From contig NC_083571.1 in the NCBI RefSeq assembly GCF_027579695.1, positions 38,514,943 through 38,578,942 of the forward strand: 64,000 bases of DNA, read 5' to 3'. The notes beneath the pieces are model-generated. The model did not search any database. It had not been told where the DNA came from and was given only the letters and a program-made list of their open reading frames with translations. This DNA comes from Neoarius graeffei (taxonomy: Eukaryota > Chordata > Actinopteri > Siluriformes > Ariidae). This document shows, one piece after another, positions 62,322 through 64,000 of this stretch (position 1 is its first letter; each line of letters starts with the position of its first letter). The position numbers were made by a program, and so were the translations under genes.

Positions 62322-64000
62322 AGTCAAGTCAAGTTTATTTTTATAGCATTTTTAACAACAGACATTGTCACAAAGCAGCTTTACAGAATTTTAATGACTT
62401 TAAACATGAGCTAATTTTATCCCTAATCTGTCCCCAATGAGCGCACCTGTGGCGACGGTGGCAAGGATAAACTCCCTCAGACGACATGAGGAAGAAACCT
62501 CGAGAGGAACCAGACTCAAAAGGGAACCCATCCTCATTTGGGCAAAAACAGACAACGTGATTATAACATTTTTAACAGTCTTAACATGAAGTCAGTTTAG
62601 TTGATGTTATAAACTGTTCGTTGATGGAAACTTGAGTGCAAAACTGTTCATGACAACTGCAGCCGTAAAGTTAGCAAGTCAACTGTAGTCCTCAGCCATA
62701 AAAGCATTACTGTAAGTGTCCAGAGTGTCCTCCAAGTGTGACTTTCAACTGTCCATATGGGGCCGTCCTCCACAGGAGTGATGCGATGAGACTCCAACCA
62801 GATGTCGGGCATCAGGATGGATCAGGCAGGTCCAAGGAGCAGAAGAGGTCCGCATCTTGATCTCGGGATTGACATGTAACTCAGAGGGACAGACAGAGTG
62901 GGGGAGAGGGGAGAAAGAGAAAAAGAGAGAGAGAGAGAGAGAGAGAGAAAAGACAGGTTGTTAGGTATGCCCAATATCACCTGATGCATAAGAACAGTAT
63001 ACATTTTGCGCAGAGTACAAGCAGGGACTCCGGCAAAACTAACTATGACAGCGTGTCTAAAAGGGGAAAGCCAGAAGGTAACACAGGCATGAGGGATCCC
63101 CGGGACATAAAGCAGCAGCCACTACACTGTCAACAAACCCGAGTGAGCGGGGGACTGACAGCATCCATACATCCCAGTTTACCAAAACACTCTATGCCTG
63201 AGGACCCTCCAGATCTACACCTTTACCTCATAAACACTATTAACAAAAGGCTTGACTAAACAGATATGTTTTCAGCCTCGACTTAAACACTGAGACTGTG
63301 TCTGATTCCCGAACACTACTTGGAAGGCTGTTCCATAACTGTGGGGCTTTGTAAGAAAAGGCTCCGCTCCCTGATGTAGCCTTCATTATACGAGGTACCA
63401 GCAGATAGCCTGCACCTTTTGTTCTAAGTAGGCGTTGCGGATCATAAAGGAGCAGAAGTTCACTCAGGTACTGTGGCGCGAGACCATTCAGTGCTTTAAA
63501 GGTCAATAGTGGTATTTTATAATCAATATGAAATCTGATTGGGAGCCAATGCAGTGTGGATAAGAGAGGGGTGATGTGGTCATTTCTTCTAGTTCTAGTA
63601 AGGACTCTTGCTGCTGCATTTTGAACTAACTGGAGCTTGTTTATGCACTTATTGGAACATCCAGACAGTAAGGCATTACAATAATCCAACCTGGAGGTAA
63701 CGAAAGCATGAACTAGTTTTTCTGCATCATGTAGTGACATTAAATTTCTTATATTAGCAATATTTCTGAGATGAAAGAAAGTTACTTGGGTAATGCTATC
63801 GATATGAGTTTCAAATGAAAGACTGGGGTCAATAATCACTCCGAGGTCTTTTACTGCTGCACGTGAAGAAACAGAAAGGCAATCCAGAGTTACTGTGTAA
63901 TCAGAAAACTTATTTCTAGCTGCATGTGGTCCTAGTACAAGTACTTCAGTCTTGTCAGAGTTAAGCAGAAGGAAGTTAATAAGCATCCAGTGTCTAATGT
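62322..64000 (-). mobile_element. L2-like LINE, 3' part, runs off the window
   Basis: On the minus strand the reverse transcriptase end (to 63240) is followed by a 0.9 kb 3' untranslated region that ends near 62322 at 'aagtcaagtcaagttt'. Phrases such as 'acattgtcacaaagcagctt' and 'gaggaagaaacctcgagagg' are very common fish LINE tails. A (GA)n tract lies at 62921-62949. Confidence 0.85.
63240..64000 (-). CDS. L2-like LINE reverse transcriptase, C-terminal part
   Basis: Open from the window edge to a stop at 63240 (at least 250 residues). Reads NFLLLNSDKTEVLVLGPH, AVKDLGVIIDPSLSFETHID, AFVTSRLDYCNALLSGC, LQLVQNAAARVLTRTRRNDH, LLSTLHWLPIRFHIDYK, LLTFKALNGLAPQYLSELL and ends SVFKSRLKTYLFSQAFC. 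This is the thumb and C-terminal domain of L2-clade (CR1-like) reverse transcriptases. No stop or shift is visible in the part seen; the palm domain and endonuclease lie outside the window. Confidence 0.9.
   Translation of the reverse strand, partial: IRHWMLINFLLLNSDKTEVLVLGPHAARNKFSDYTVTLDCLSVSSRAAVKDLGVIIDPSLSFETHIDSITQVTFFHLRNIANIRNLMSLHDAEKLVHAFVTSRLDYCNALLSGCSNKCINKLQLVQNAAARVLTRTRRNDHITPLLSTLHWLPIRFHIDYKIPLLTFKALNGLAPQYLSELLLLYDPQRLLRTKGAGYLLVPRIMKATSGSGAFSYKAPQLWNSLPSSVRESDTVSVFKSRLKTYLFSQAFC

Overview
The window is nuclear DNA of a ray-finned (teleost) fish. Coding sequence is split into short exons with GT-AG introns. The rest is packed with fish-type mobile DNA: twelve V-SINE copies, six Tc1-family elements or fragments, several hAT elements, a DIRS retrotransposon, a solo LTR, an L2-like LINE and many CA, TA and GA microsatellites. 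Nothing in it looks bacterial or viral. I cannot name the species.

Two host genes can be read. sclt1 (sodium channel and clathrin linker 1, a coiled-coil centriolar distal-appendage protein) lies on the minus strand. It runs from a start codon at 47886 to a stop at 9208 in 21 coding exons that join in frame to 669 residues. One of its introns starts with GC instead of GT. C4orf33 homolog (UPF0462 family) lies on the plus strand from 58594 to 61782 in 5 coding exons (197 residues). The two genes are divergent neighbours, as their human counterparts are on 4q28. About 10.7 kb of repeat-rich DNA separates their start codons.

Layout: 1-9.2 kb is non-genic, with a dead Tc1 element and three SINEs. 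9.2-47.9 kb is sclt1. Its introns hold a KRBA2-like integrase pseudogene split by a Tc1 element, a 2.6 kb hAT carrying a nested THAP-coding element, a tandem SINE pair, a pogo element inside a hAT element, a solo LTR, a 5.4 kb DIRS element with its inverted repeats and internal complementary region, a Tc1 inside a TA/CA microsatellite, and a Tc1 interrupted by an LTR-Tc1 chimera. 47.9-58.6 kb is intergenic, with a THAP-coding element, a 178-bp satellite array, and a hAT element that itself contains a second hAT and a 1.29 kb palindrome. 58.6-61.8 kb is C4orf33. From 62.3 kb to the end is the 3' part of an L2-like LINE on the minus strand.

Many insertions can be dated relative to each other because target-site duplications are still readable (5 bp for the LTRs, 8 bp for hATs, TA for Tc1, 9-16 bp for SINEs). 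I find no convincing new defence or metabolic system. The most unusual structures are the palindrome with a SINE in each arm, the chimeric LTR/Tc1 insertion, and the repeated use of TG/CA microsatellites at sclt1 splice sites. Protein family names rest on sequence patterns I recognise; no database search was run.
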